64,000 nucleotides of DNA, taken from assembly GCF_000376105.1 (NCBI RefSeq), contig NZ_AQWM01000008.1:1-64000 (forward strand). The letters are read 5' to 3'. The stretch is from Asticcacaulis benevestitus DSM 16100 = ATCC BAA-896 (GTDB taxonomy: Bacteria; Pseudomonadota; Alphaproteobacteria; Caulobacterales; Caulobacteraceae). Every line of letters starts with the position of its first letter. Within the stretch, counting starts at the first letter, position 1. The position numbers and the translations under genes were made by a program. Positions 55,176 to 63,528 of the stretch are shown piece by piece. The notes under the pieces are model-generated. The model searched no databases. It worked only from the letters and a program-made list of their open reading frames with translations, and was not told the DNA's origin.

Positions 55176-55834
55176 CGCCGTGTTTTACTCCGGCGCGCGC
55201 CCTTGTGCCGCTTCTTTTTGGCTTTTTTCTTAGTAACGACAGGCTTTTCCACCGTGTCGGCGACCGGCGCCACCGTTGCGGGCGCCCCTGCCCCCAACAG
55301 TTCGACCTGCGTCTCCAGCGACACCTTGCGCTCAGACACCTCGTCATGCGCAATCGCCTTGATGGTATAGACGCCCGGTGCATCCTGCGGCTCGAATTGT
55401 AGCATCACAACCTTGGTGCGGTTATCGAAGACGCTGCGACCATCGCCAACCGGACCACGTACAGCGGCCAGCGCCTTGTAATCACTGTCGGCATAGATCC
55501 TGGCATCTGGCCCAATCACCTGCAGATCATAGATGACCTCGCCATTGCCGTTGGCATCGGCCGCCAGTCCGGTAAAGACCAGCTTGATGGCCAGCACGGC
55601 ACCGACCTCAGCGCGGCTGACCCGGTTGAGCTGGCGATTGCCGCCGCCGGGCTTATCGAATTCGGCCAGTTCCTGTTGGGGGATGACAATCAGCATGGCG
55701 GAAAAATCGCCGTCATGATCAGGGAAACCATGCTGCGGCGTGTATTGGGTCGTCGTCGCCGTGCCGGCGAAAACCGAGCCAGCGGCAAAAGCCAGTCCCA
55801 GCGCGATCAATCCTGATATAGCCGCCTTACGCAT
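55172..55834 (-). CDS. Secreted protein with Lys/Arg-rich C-terminal tail, function unknown
   Basis: This 220-residue protein has a signal peptide (MRKAAISGLIALGLAFAAGSVFAG). The mature part looks like one beta-sandwich domain (..AVLAIKLVFTGLAADANGNGEVIYDLQVIGPDARIYADSDYKA.., ..TKVVMLQFEPQDAPGVYTIKAIAHD..) and contains D/N-rich turns (DANGNGE). It ends in a strongly basic tail (KKKAKKKRHKGARRSKTRR). I do not recognise the family. The tail could bind anionic polymer or the outer membrane, which is speculation. It is first in the operon, and its stop overlaps the glycosyltransferase start. Confidence 0.7.
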   Translation of the reverse strand: MRKAAISGLIALGLAFAAGSVFAGTATTTQYTPQHGFPDHDGDFSAMLIVIPQQELAEFDKPGGGNRQLNRVSRAEVGAVLAIKLVFTGLAADANGNGEVIYDLQVIGPDARIYADSDYKALAAVRGPVGDGRSVFDNRTKVVMLQFEPQDAPGVYTIKAIAHDEVSERKVSLETQVELLGAGAPATVAPVADTVEKPVVTKKKAKKKRHKGARRSKTRR

Positions 55835-55937
55835 CGCAAATCCCCATCCGTCATAACTATGTCACGCGTGGACAAGGCAGACAAGACGCCAGTTCCGCGT
55901 TAGTGAAGCAGACATAAGGCTGTTTTGGGGTGAAGCG

Positions 55938-57272
55938 ATGCAACAGAGAGAACCGGTTAAATTCGGCGACGCTTTCAATTTCTGGCTCAAGCTCGGCCTG
56001 ATCAGTTTCGGCGGTCCGGCGGGCCAGATCTCCATCATGCATCAGGAGTTGGTTGAAAAGCGCCGGTGGATTTCCGAGAAACGCTTTCTGCACGCGCTCA
56101 ACTACTGCATGGTCCTGCCCGGCCCCGAAGCGCAGCAACTGGCGACCTATATCGGCTGGCTGATGCACAGGACATGGGGCGGAATCGTCGCGGGCGTTCT
56201 GTTTCTCCTGCCATCGCTTTTCCTGCTCATAGGTCTGTCCTGGGCCTATATGGCGTTTGGCCACGTCACGTGGGTGGCCGGGCTTTTTTACGGTATCAAA
56301 CCGGCCGTGACAGCTATCGTCCTGCAAGCCACGCATCGCATCGGTTCACGGGCGCTCAAGCACCCGCTTATGTGGGGACTGGCCCTGACGGCCTTTGTGG
56401 CGCTGGCCGTCTTCAATCTCCCGTTTCCGCTGATTATCCTGACCGCCGCCGTGATCGGCGCGATCGGTGGGAGATTGGCTCCGCAGATTTTCAAATCAAC
56501 GGGTGGGCACAAGGTCTCCGATGCCGCCGCCTTACCTGCCCTGATCGATGATGATACACCCACGCCCGCACATGCGCGCTTTCGCTGGACACGGCTGGCC
56601 GTGGTCGTGACCAGCGGCGCGGTTCTGTGGGCCGTGCCTGTAACCACCTGCGGCCTGGCGCTTGGCTGGAGCCATCCGCTCACCCTGATGAGTCTCTTCT
56701 TCACCAAGGCAGCCTTTCTGACGTTTGGCGGCGCCTACGCGGTGCTGCCCTATGTCTGGCAAGGCGCCGTCACCACCTATGGCTGGGTCACACCACCCCA
56801 GATGATGGATGGCCTGGCGCTCGGTGAAGCGACACCCGGCCCCTTGATTATGGTTGTGACCTTTGTCGGCTTTGTCGGCGGCTTTCAAAGCGGCATGTTT
56901 GGCGCGAATCATGCCGTGCTGGCCGGCGTGACCCCCGCCCTCACTGTCACCTGGTTCACCTTTCTACCGTCGTTCATCTTCATTCTGGCCGGCGGTCCGC
57001 TTGTCGAAAGCACGCATAACAACCTGACCTTCACCGCGCCCCTGACCGCTATCACCGCCGCGGTCGTCGGCGTCATCGCTAATCTGGCGCTGTTCTTCGC
57101 TTATCATGTCCTCTGGCCGCAAGGCTTTTCCGGCGCATTTGACGAGAAGGCGTTTGTCATCGCCACCATGGCCGCCATTGCCCTGTTGCGATTCAAGGCC
57201 AATGTCATTCACGTCATTGTGGCCTGCGCGCTGACAGGCCTTGTCATCAAGCTATTCCTGCCGGTGCTTTAG
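55938..57272 (+). CDS. chrA: Chromate transporter ChrA, two-domain form
   Basis: This 444-residue inner-membrane CHR-family protein is known for chromate efflux and possibly sulfate-related transport. The two homologous halves each show the family signature: ..FWLKLGLISFGGPAGQISIMHQELVEKRRWISEKRFLHALNYCMVLPGPEAQQLA.. in the first and ..FFTKAAFLTFGGAYAVLPYV..GLALGEATPGPLIMVVTFVGFVGG.. in the second. It is a single gene with no regulator next to it, so resistance cannot be inferred. Its stop is directly followed by the terminator of the opposite-strand antiporter. Confidence 0.93.
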   Translation: MQQREPVKFGDAFNFWLKLGLISFGGPAGQISIMHQELVEKRRWISEKRFLHALNYCMVLPGPEAQQLATYIGWLMHRTWGGIVAGVLFLLPSLFLLIGLSWAYMAFGHVTWVAGLFYGIKPAVTAIVLQATHRIGSRALKHPLMWGLALTAFVALAVFNLPFPLIILTAAVIGAIGGRLAPQIFKSTGGHKVSDAAALPALIDDDTPTPAHARFRWTRLAVVVTSGAVLWAVPVTTCGLALGWSHPLTLMSLFFTKAAFLTFGGAYAVLPYVWQGAVTTYGWVTPPQMMDGLALGEATPGPLIMVVTFVGFVGGFQSGMFGANHAVLAGVTPALTVTWFTFLPSFIFILAGGPLVESTHNNLTFTAPLTAITAAVVGVIANLALFFAYHVLWPQGFSGAFDEKAFVIATMAAIALLRFKANVIHVIVACALTGLVIKLFLPVL

Positions 57273-57275
57273 AGC

Positions 57276-57311
57276 AAAAAAAAGTCCCTGCTCCGCGGTG
57301 GAAACAGGGAC
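57276..57311 (-). terminator. Rho-independent terminator downstream of the antiporter (minus strand)
   Basis: GTCCCTG and CAGGGAC form a 7-bp stem. On the minus strand it is followed by an uninterrupted eight-base T-run (complement of 57276-57283). It serves transcripts arriving from the antiporter gene through repeat copy A. Confidence 0.8.
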
Positions 57312-57348
57312 ATGAGAGCGGGAGATCAGGAGAGTACGCTTTACAGAT

Positions 57349-57455
57349 TTAGAGCGTGTTCCGATCTGATTGCATCAGAACAGCGCTCTAATTTTTTTTG
57401 TTTTTACGCGCTTTTTGATCCGAAAAGTGCGTCACACTTTTCGGAAAGCGCTCTA
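57349..57455 (+). repeat. ~105-bp dispersed repeat, copy A
   Basis: The sequence starts TTAGAGCGTGTTCCGATCTG and ends with CCGAAAAGTGCGTCACACTTTTCGG inside AAAGCGCTCTA. It is built of two hairpins: GTTCCGATCTGATTGCATCAGAAC, and the CCGAAAAGTG stem with GCGCTTT flanks. The reverse complement recurs at 63339-63442. Its last three bases form the stop codon of the adjacent antiporter gene. Confidence 0.88.
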
Positions 57456-58835
57456 GCTGGCGCTTTCCGGTACGGCGCCCAGTTCACCGCTTTCGCGCGC
57501 CTTCTTGCCGTAAACCATCTCGAACACCGGCGACGCCATGACCGTGGTGACAATGGCCATCAGAACCAGCATGGCGAACAGCGGCAGGCCGATAATGCCC
57601 TTTTGCAGGCCGATATTGATGATGATCAGCTCCATCAGGCCGCGGGAATTCATGAGAGCGCCGATGCCCAGGGCTGTGCGGTTATCCTCACCGCTGAGGC
57701 GGGCCGCGCCCCAGCAAGCGCCAAACTTGGCAAGCACCGAAGCGATCAGGATAGCGCCGGCCACCAGCAGCATGGGCAGGGAGTTGACCATGTCCATGCG
57801 GGTGTTAAGGCCGGAATAGGTGAAGAACATCGGCAGCAGGACGATGACCGCGAACGGCTCGACCTTCTTTTTCAACTCTTCACACAGCTTGCCGCGTGGC
57901 ATGGCCGTGCCCAGGATAAAGCCACCGAAGATGGCGTGGATGCCAACGGCGTCCATAATGAATGCCGAAAGGAAAAAGCAGATCATGACGATGGCCAGGA
58001 CCGTATGGCTCATCTCACCCTTGGCCTCGACCATGCGACCGAGCGGCGCCAGCAGCTTGCGACCGACAAACACGATGAACAAGGCGAACAGCAGACCGCC
58101 GCCGATAGCCAGAACCGCTACGCCGGGGCCGCCGCCAAAGGTGGCCAGCACGATGGCCAACACGCACCACGACACGGCGTCATCGAAAGCGCCGGCGGTG
58201 AGCGAAAGCGTGCCCAGCGAAGAATTGGCCAGACCGCGCTCGTTGATGATGCGCGCCAGCATGGGAAAGGCGGTCAGGGCGATACAGGCGCCGAAGAACA
58301 GCGTGGCATTGAACTGGGAGATGCCCGCAGCAAACAGACCCGGCACGGACATCAGCCATGGCGTCAGAAGGACGGCGAGCAAGAACGGCGCCGTAATGCC
58401 GGCCAGCGACACGAACATGGCGCTCTTGCCTTTTTCGGCGAAGTGATCGGCGCGGAAGGTGGTGCCGACGAGGAACATGTAAAGACCGACGCCAAACTGC
58501 GCGCCGGTGTAGAGCACGCTTTTCATTTCCTTGGGGAAGATGGCGCCCTGGATTTCCGGCAGGAACAGGCCGAAGAGCGATGGCCCTAGAATCACGCCGG
58601 CGATCATTTCACCAACCACCTGTGGCTGCCCCAAAAATTTCTGACCGAGCCATCCTACGACGCGGCAGGTCACAATGATGACGGCCAGTTGCAGGAAGAA
58701 GTGGATCGAAAAGTCGCCCGGCGCATAGGCCTTGGTAACGCCATCGGGGCCGAACGCGCCATGCGGAGATAGTACATTGGCGATTTCATGCAGACCGCTT
58801 TGCAGCAGGTCCTGCGGAACAAAATCCAGAATCAT
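57453..58835 (-). CDS. Cation:proton antiporter, CPA2 family
   Basis: This 460-residue membrane protein has about twelve to thirteen helices. CPA2 marks are ..LGQPQVVGEMIAGVILGPSLFG.., ..FFGACIALTAFPMLARIINERGL.. and ..LTAGAFDDAVSWCVLAI.., where the two adjacent Asp residues are characteristic of electrogenic exchange. It lacks RCK/TrkA-N and Usp domains, so it is shorter than KefB/C. The ion (Na+ or K+) cannot be fixed. The C-terminus ends at a TAG located inside repeat copy A, so the native end may have been altered. Confidence 0.9.
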   Translation of the reverse strand: MILDFVPQDLLQSGLHEIANVLSPHGAFGPDGVTKAYAPGDFSIHFFLQLAVIIVTCRVVGWLGQKFLGQPQVVGEMIAGVILGPSLFGLFLPEIQGAIFPKEMKSVLYTGAQFGVGLYMFLVGTTFRADHFAEKGKSAMFVSLAGITAPFLLAVLLTPWLMSVPGLFAAGISQFNATLFFGACIALTAFPMLARIINERGLANSSLGTLSLTAGAFDDAVSWCVLAIVLATFGGGPGVAVLAIGGGLLFALFIVFVGRKLLAPLGRMVEAKGEMSHTVLAIVMICFFLSAFIMDAVGIHAIFGGFILGTAMPRGKLCEELKKKVEPFAVIVLLPMFFTYSGLNTRMDMVNSLPMLLVAGAILIASVLAKFGACWGAARLSGEDNRTALGIGALMNSRGLMELIIINIGLQKGIIGLPLFAMLVLMAIVTTVMASPVFEMVYGKKARESGELGAVPESAS

Positions 58836-59098
58836 GAGTGGTTTCCCCGGGAATACAAAAAGTGTGTGATCAGCGTTATGGTGGCTGTTGCCCGTAGTGA
58901 TTACAGATTATTTTGATCCGTCAAACAAAAACGCTATTCGCAAACCCTTTATTTTATTGAATAATTCACTGTTGCGCATTCATCACATTGTAGCAACATA
59001 TCTACATTTTACAGAAAGCACCTGTAGCAATGTAGTTTCGTATTGCGGCTGATACTGGCCTGACCTATCTTCAAGGCAACGCTATAACAGGGACGGAC

Positions 59099-59362
59099 AT
59101 GACGACCATCAGCAGCCGCGACTTCAATCAGGATGTCGGCAAGGCCAAGCGTCTCGCGCGCCACGAACCCGTCTTCATCACCGATCGCGGCCGCCCTTCG
59201 CACGTCCTGATGAGCTTCGAGGCGTTTCGCCAGATCAGCGGGCAGACGGAAAGCATCATCGATCTGCTGGCCATGCCCGACACTAGCGAACTGGAACTCG
59301 ATACCACGCCCTCCGACTCAAGCTGGGACCGCACGGAAACGCTCGATGAAGGAGTCGGCTGA
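59099..59362 (+). CDS. Type II antitoxin, Phd/YefM family
   Basis: This 87-residue protein has the Phd/YefM N-terminal DNA-binding fold (TTISSRDFNQDVGKAKRLAR, then HEPVFITDRGRPSHVLMSFEAFRQI) and an acidic disordered C-terminal part that would wrap the toxin. Antitoxins of this group repress their own operon. The TGA overlaps the toxin ATG (TGATG). Upstream, TGTAGCAA occurs twice (near 58989 and 59023) and could be an operator. Confidence 0.88.
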   Translation: MTTISSRDFNQDVGKAKRLARHEPVFITDRGRPSHVLMSFEAFRQISGQTESIIDLLAMPDTSELELDTTPSDSSWDRTETLDEGVG

Positions 59363-59874
59363 TGTACCTGCTCGATACCCCCGTCATCAGCGAACTGCGC
59401 AAGGCCAAGACCGGCCACTGCGACCCCGGCGTGGTGCGCTGGGCCTCCGGCGTGGCGCGGCAAAATCTCTATATGTCGGCCATCAGCCTGCTGGAGCTTG
59501 AAAACAGCGTCGGCAAGGCTGAGCGCAAGGATAAGGTTCAGGCCGCCCCTCTGCGGGCCTGGCTTGATGAGCAGGTGATGAACGCTTTTGACGGACGCAT
59601 TCTGCCGGTCGATTCGGCTGTGGTCAAAAAACGCGCCAGCCTTTCCCCGAACGATCCGAAAAGCGAACGCGACGCGCTGGTGGCCGCCACGGCGCAGGTT
59701 CATGGCCTGGTGCTGGTGACGCGCCAGACGACCGCCTTCAAATCGGCGCGGGTTAAGGTTTTCAACCCTTGGGGCTATACCCCCGAAGATGAACTGAACG
59801 ATGATAATGCCGACTGGCAACAGGTTGCCAAGACCGGCCCTCTCTGGCTAAAGAACCTGTTCTTGCGTTTCTAA
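59362..59874 (+). CDS. VapC-like PIN-domain toxin with altered fourth site and C-terminal extension
   Basis: This 170-residue PIN-domain protein is expected to be an Mg-dependent RNase toxin neutralised by the preceding antitoxin. The first Asp (MYLLDTPVISELRK), the Glu in ..SAISLLELENSV.. and the Asp in ..SERDALVAATAQ.. are present. The usual last acidic position in T(R/N)NxxDF reads TRQTTAF, so it is missing. About 35 residues beyond the normal PIN end (..NPWGYTPEDELNDDNADWQQ..) are atypical. It could be a weakened toxin or a PIN variant. Confidence 0.82.
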   Translation: MYLLDTPVISELRKAKTGHCDPGVVRWASGVARQNLYMSAISLLELENSVGKAERKDKVQAAPLRAWLDEQVMNAFDGRILPVDSAVVKKRASLSPNDPKSERDALVAATAQVHGLVLVTRQTTAFKSARVKVFNPWGYTPEDELNDDNADWQQVAKTGPLWLKNLFLRF

Positions 59875-59949
59875 CAGACATTTCCAGTTTAGCCGGACTA
59901 ATCAATCTGCATTAGAATTATGCGCTTTAAACACCATTGACGCGCTTCG

Positions 59950-59984
59950 GTTTAAAACATACTCATTGAGTGTAGATTTTAAAC
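59950..59984. promoter_or_regulatory. Long palindrome in front of the Rrf2 regulator gene
   Basis: GTTTAAAA-CAT-ACTCA-TT-GAGT-GTAGA-TTTTAAAC: the outer 8-bp arms and the inner ACTCA/GAGT arms are perfect, separated by short unpaired parts. It ends 23 bp before the Rrf2 ATG, so it would cover the promoter or transcription start. It is a candidate autoregulatory site. Confidence 0.65.
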
Positions 59985-60007
59985 GGCGCTTGAAGGGAGA
60001 GGCAACC

Positions 60008-60436
60008 ATGCTATCCATGAAAGCCAAATATGCGTTAAAGGCGCTTATTCACATGGCACAGACTGACCGTCCGATGCTGCCCAGTAAACAGATTGCCGAG
60101 GCAGCGGACATACCGCAAAAATTCCTCGACAACATCCTCCAGGAATTGCGGCAGAACGGGATCGTCGATTCCAAACGCGGCATTTTCGGCGGCTATTTCC
60201 TGGCGAAGGACGCCAGGAGCATCATCCTTGGCGATATTATTCGCATCATCGATGGCCCGCTTGCCCCGATACGCTGCGCCAGCCTGACAGCCTATCAGAA
60301 GTGCGAGGACTGCCGCGACGAAGCGGCCTGCCAGTTGCGCCACCTGATGCTCGATGTGCGCAACGCCATGTCCGGCGTGCTCGATCAGCGATGTTTGCAG
60401 GATCTGGTTACAGATCCCTCCCTCACCGCCGCTTAA
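60008..60436 (+). CDS. Rrf2-family transcriptional regulator (sulfur-linked)
   Basis: This 142-residue winged-helix regulator has the family start MLSMKAKYALKALIHMAQTD and ..LPSKQIAEAADIPQKFLDNILQELRQNGIVDSKRGIFGGYFLA... Four Cys (90, 99, 102 and 108) are arranged as CX8CX2CX5C, which could bind an Fe-S cluster or sense thiols. Position beside YezD and sulfate-binding protein genes suggests control of sulfate/cysteine uptake, like CymR-type Rrf2 proteins; this is inference. GGGAGAGG precedes ATG 60008. Confidence 0.88.
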   Translation: MLSMKAKYALKALIHMAQTDRPMLPSKQIAEAADIPQKFLDNILQELRQNGIVDSKRGIFGGYFLAKDARSIILGDIIRIIDGPLAPIRCASLTAYQKCEDCRDEAACQLRHLMLDVRNAMSGVLDQRCLQDLVTDPSLTAA

Positions 60437-60488
60437 AGCCAAACAGCCACCTCCCAAAATTTCATAATTTTTCAAAGATGAGGATCAC

Positions 60489-60698
60489 ATGAGTGTGTCA
60501 TCTACAGCCCCTTTGCGCCCTGATTTCAAGGAACGCGAGCTGACCGAAATCGAGCGCCAGATCCTGACCAGTCTCCAGCAAATCCGTTTCGGCTCGCTGG
60601 AAATCGTTATCCACGACTCGCGCGTGGTTCAGATTGAACGCAGCGAAAAACTGCGCTTCGACGCCAAAGGTAAAGCCCTCAACGAGAGCCTTTCCTGA
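60489..60698 (+). CDS. YezD/DUF2292 family small protein
   Basis: This 69-residue protein has the DUF2292 core ..ELTEIERQILTSLQQIRFGSLEIVIHDSRVVQIERSEKLRF... Family members are found repeatedly in sulfate-assimilation loci of many bacteria, but the function is unknown. It lies 52 bp after the Rrf2 gene, probably in the same transcript. GATGAGGATCAC precedes the ATG. Confidence 0.85.
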   Translation: MSVSSTAPLRPDFKERELTEIERQILTSLQQIRFGSLEIVIHDSRVVQIERSEKLRFDAKGKALNESLS

Positions 60699-60797
60699 TC
60701 AATTCAGTACCTTAGCCTACACGTATAACAGCTTATAAAAAAACATAATCTTGCCGAATGGACTGCCAATCGGCACGCACCCACACGGAGCCCCTCC

Positions 60798-62195
60798 ATG
60801 CGTTTCACCAAGACCACTCTCAGCCTCGGCGCGGTTGCCGCTTCTTTGGCAACCACCCTCGCCTTCACCCCCGCCCTGGCTTCGGCACAGGACGCCCAGA
60901 GCACCGAAGCCGCGCCGCTCACCTATGAAGAGCGCATCGCTCGCCTCGAACAGGAACTCGACACCTTAAAGCGCCAGCGCGAGCTGGATCAGGAACTGGC
61001 GACATCGGCCGCTGCCAAGACTCCCGTCGCCGTGCTTGACAAAAAGGGCCTGAAGTTCACCTCGGCCGACGGCAAGTATGAATTCGGCATCAATGCCCAG
61101 GTCAATATTGACGCCCATAGCTGGGGTGACGATGGCGGCAGCTTGCAGGATGAAGTCGTCGCCCGCCTGATCCGCCCGACCTTCACCGGCAAGGCCGGCA
61201 ACGCCTCCTTCCGCTTCACGCCGGAACTGGGCGGGTCCTCCTCCGCTTCCGCCTCGATTGTTGACGCCTATATTGAATACAAGTTCGTTGACTCGCTACA
61301 ATTCCGCGCCGGTAAGTTCAAGTCTCCGCTCGGCCTTGAACGTTTGCAGGCCGATGCCGATGTCATCTGGACCGAGCGCGGTCACTCGACCAACCTCGTG
61401 CCGAACCGTGACGTCGGTTATCAGGCTTTCGGCACCTTCTTCGACGGCGCCCTGGAATACCAGGTCGGCCTGTTCAATGGCTCGGCAGATGGCGTCAACC
61501 TGAACAACGATCTCGATAACCACAAGGATGTCGCCTACCGCGTCTTCGGCGGCCCATTCGCCAATTCCAGCGTCGTCTGGCTGCAAGGCCTGAGCATCGG
61601 CTATGCCGGCTCGGACGGCCAGCACATCGGCAACACCACCAATACCCAACTTGGCAGCTACCGCACGCCTGGACAGCAAGTGTTCTTCAAATATGGCACT
61701 GGCGTCTATTCCAACGGCAAGGAAACCCGTTCCAACCCGCAGGCCTCTTTCTATCTCAACAACTTCGGCATCCTGGCCGACTACGTGACGGTCAAGCAGG
61801 ACGTCAAGCTTGGCACCAAGGCCGCACAGCTTGAAAACAAAGCGCTCGACGTTTCAACCTCGTGGGTCATCACCGGTGAGAACGTCGGCTTCAAGGGTGG
61901 CGTCAAGCCGGCCAACGACTTCAACTGGAAGAAGGGCACCTGGGGAGCCGTCGAACTGACCGCCCGTTACGGCTACACCGAAATCGACAAGGACGCCTTT
62001 ACCCTCGGCTTCGCGTCGTTGACCTCGTCGGCTCAAAAAGCGACCTCCACCGGCTTCGGCGTCGGCTGGTACTGGAGCGAAAACCTGAAGCTGATCGCCG
62101 ACTGGGATCAGACCGAATTCGAAGGCGGTGCTGTTGCCGGGGCGGATCGTCGCAAGGAGAACTTCGCCTCCGGCCGCATTCAGTTCCGCTACTAA
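60798..62195 (+). CDS. OprO/OprP-family porin
   Basis: This 465-residue outer-membrane porin has a signal peptide (..[19 protein letters not shown]). A short coiled coil follows (~38-70, [20 protein letters not shown]) and then a beta-barrel of the phosphate-selective porin type (..[16 protein letters not shown].., ..[42 protein letters not shown]..). It ends ..ASGRIQFRY with a terminal aromatic. It lies 84 bp upstream of sbp copy 1, so an anion such as sulfate is a reasonable but unproven substrate. Confidence 0.88.
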   Translation: MRFTKTTLSLGAVAASLATTLAFTPALASAQDAQSTEAAPLTYEERIARLEQELDTLKRQRELDQELATSAAAKTPVAVLDKKGLKFTSADGKYEFGINAQVNIDAHSWGDDGGSLQDEVVARLIRPTFTGKAGNASFRFTPELGGSSSASASIVDAYIEYKFVDSLQFRAGKFKSPLGLERLQADADVIWTERGHSTNLVPNRDVGYQAFGTFFDGALEYQVGLFNGSADGVNLNNDLDNHKDVAYRVFGGPFANSSVVWLQGLSIGYAGSDGQHIGNTTNTQLGSYRTPGQQVFFKYGTGVYSNGKETRSNPQASFYLNNFGILADYVTVKQDVKLGTKAAQLENKALDVSTSWVITGENVGFKGGVKPANDFNWKKGTWGAVELTARYGYTEIDKDAFTLGFASLTSSAQKATSTGFGVGWYWSENLKLIADWDQTEFEGGAVAGADRRKENFASGRIQFRY

Positions 62196-62278
62196 GCTTA
62201 TTGATCGCTTTTTTATTCGTCATACGGCAAGCTGGCCGGACTGGAGTTCGGTCAGCGCCTGAAACAAGGAACAGACAC

Positions 62279-63313
62279 ATGTCTTCCAATAAAGTTCAAC
62301 GCAGAAGCTTTCTCACCGGCCTGATCGGCGGCGTCAGCCTGGCCGCCACCGGTGCGCTCTCCCTGGGTACGTCCGCCGTCGCCAAGACCCGCGAACTGCT
62401 CAACGTCTCCTACGATCCCACCCGCGAACTCTACACCGCCTATAACGCCGCTTTCAGCAAGTACTGGAAGGCCAAGACCGGCGAAGACATCACCATCCGC
62501 CAGAGCCATGGCGGTTCCGGTGCACAGGCGCGTTCGGTCATCGATGGCGTTCCCGCCGACGTGGTGACCCTGGCACTCGCCGCCGATATCGACTCGATCT
62601 CGCAAAAGGCCGGCATCCTGCCGGCCAACTGGCAGACCCGCTTCCCGAAAAACTCGACGCCCTATGCCTCGACCATCGTCTTCCTCGTCCGCAAGGGCAA
62701 CCCGAAGAAGATCAAGGATTGGGAGGATCTGATCCGTCTCGACGTTTCGGTTATCACACCGAATCCGAAAACCTCGGGCGGCGCGCGCTGGAACTATCTG
62801 GGCGCCTATGCCTACGCCAAGAAGCGCTGGGGCACCGATGCGCTGGCCAAGGAATTCCTCGGCAACCTGTTCAAGCGCGTGCCGGTGCTCGATACCGGCG
62901 CCCGCGGCTCGACTGTCACCTTCGTCGAACGCGGCGTGGGCGACGTACTGATCGCCTGGGAAAATGAGGCCTATCTGGCCATCAACCAACTGGGCAAGGG
63001 CAAGTTCGACATCGTTTATCCGTCGATCTCGATCCTGGCTGAACCGCCTGTCGCCGTGGTTGACAAGAATGCCGCCAAGAAGGGCAATCTGGCTGCTGCA
63101 AAGGAATACCTGACCTATCTCTACAGCGATGAAGCACAGGACATCATCGCAAAGAACTATTATCGTCCGAGCAATCCGGCGATCCTGGCCAAGTATGCCA
63201 GCATCTTCCCAGGTCTGCCGCTGGTCACTATCAATGATTTCGGCGGCTGGAAGAAGGTCCAGAAGGAACAGTTCGACTACGGCGGCATCTTCGATCAGAT
63301 CACGAAGAAGTAA
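62279..63313 (+). CDS. sbp: Sulfate ABC transporter substrate-binding protein, copy 1
   Basis: This 344-residue periplasmic sulfate/thiosulfate-binding protein delivers substrate to CysTWA. It has a twin-arginine-like signal ([20 protein letters not shown]). Diagnostic segments are ..[20 protein letters not shown].., ..[18 protein letters not shown].., ..[17 protein letters not shown].. and ..[23 protein letters not shown]... ATG 62279 follows AAGGA by 8 bases; the frame to 62201 is not coding. Positions usually reading KPG before the [11 protein letters not shown] loop are RLD here. It is followed by repeat copy B and a second paralogue. Confidence 0.94.
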   Translation: MSSNKVQRRSFLTGLIGGVSLAATGALSLGTSAVAKTRELLNVSYDPTRELYTAYNAAFSKYWKAKTGEDITIRQSHGGSGAQARSVIDGVPADVVTLALAADIDSISQKAGILPANWQTRFPKNSTPYASTIVFLVRKGNPKKIKDWEDLIRLDVSVITPNPKTSGGARWNYLGAYAYAKKRWGTDALAKEFLGNLFKRVPVLDTGARGSTVTFVERGVGDVLIAWENEAYLAINQLGKGKFDIVYPSISILAEPPVAVVDKNAAKKGNLAAAKEYLTYLYSDEAQDIIAKNYYRPSNPAILAKYASIFPGLPLVTINDFGGWKKVQKEQFDYGGIFDQITKK

Positions 63314-63338
63314 GCCCCCGATGACCGCTGCCGGCGCC

Positions 63339-63442
63339 AAAAGCGCTTTCCGAAAAGTGTGACGCACTTTTCGGATCAAAAAGCGCGTAAAGGCAACATT
63401 TAGAGCGCCGATCTGATCCAATCAGATCGGAACAAGCTCTAA
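63339..63442 (-). repeat. ~105-bp dispersed repeat, copy B (inverted relative to copy A)
   Basis: Read on the minus strand it begins TTAGAGCTTGTTCCGATCTG and ends with the CCGAAAAGTGCGTCACACTTTTCGG hairpin and AAAGCGCTTTT. By eye it is about 85% identical to copy A at 57349-57455. It fills the space between the two tandem sulfate-binding protein genes. Confidence 0.88.
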
Positions 63443-63528
63443 GGCGGCGGTCATTGCCTTCCTTATCCAGCCCGTCCGGCGGCGCGGCAAAATCTTGCGC
63501 GCCGTTCCGGCCTTCCGGAATCTTTCCC

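Noticed and set aside
57312-58589. 425-codon plus-strand frame across the antiporter
   Set aside because: It is rich in Gln, His, Asp and Arg, as expected from antisense of a membrane protein; CPA2 motifs lie on the other strand.
62252-63421. 389-codon frame antisense to the sulfate-binding protein
   Set aside because: It is a shadow; the plus-strand protein is a textbook Sbp.
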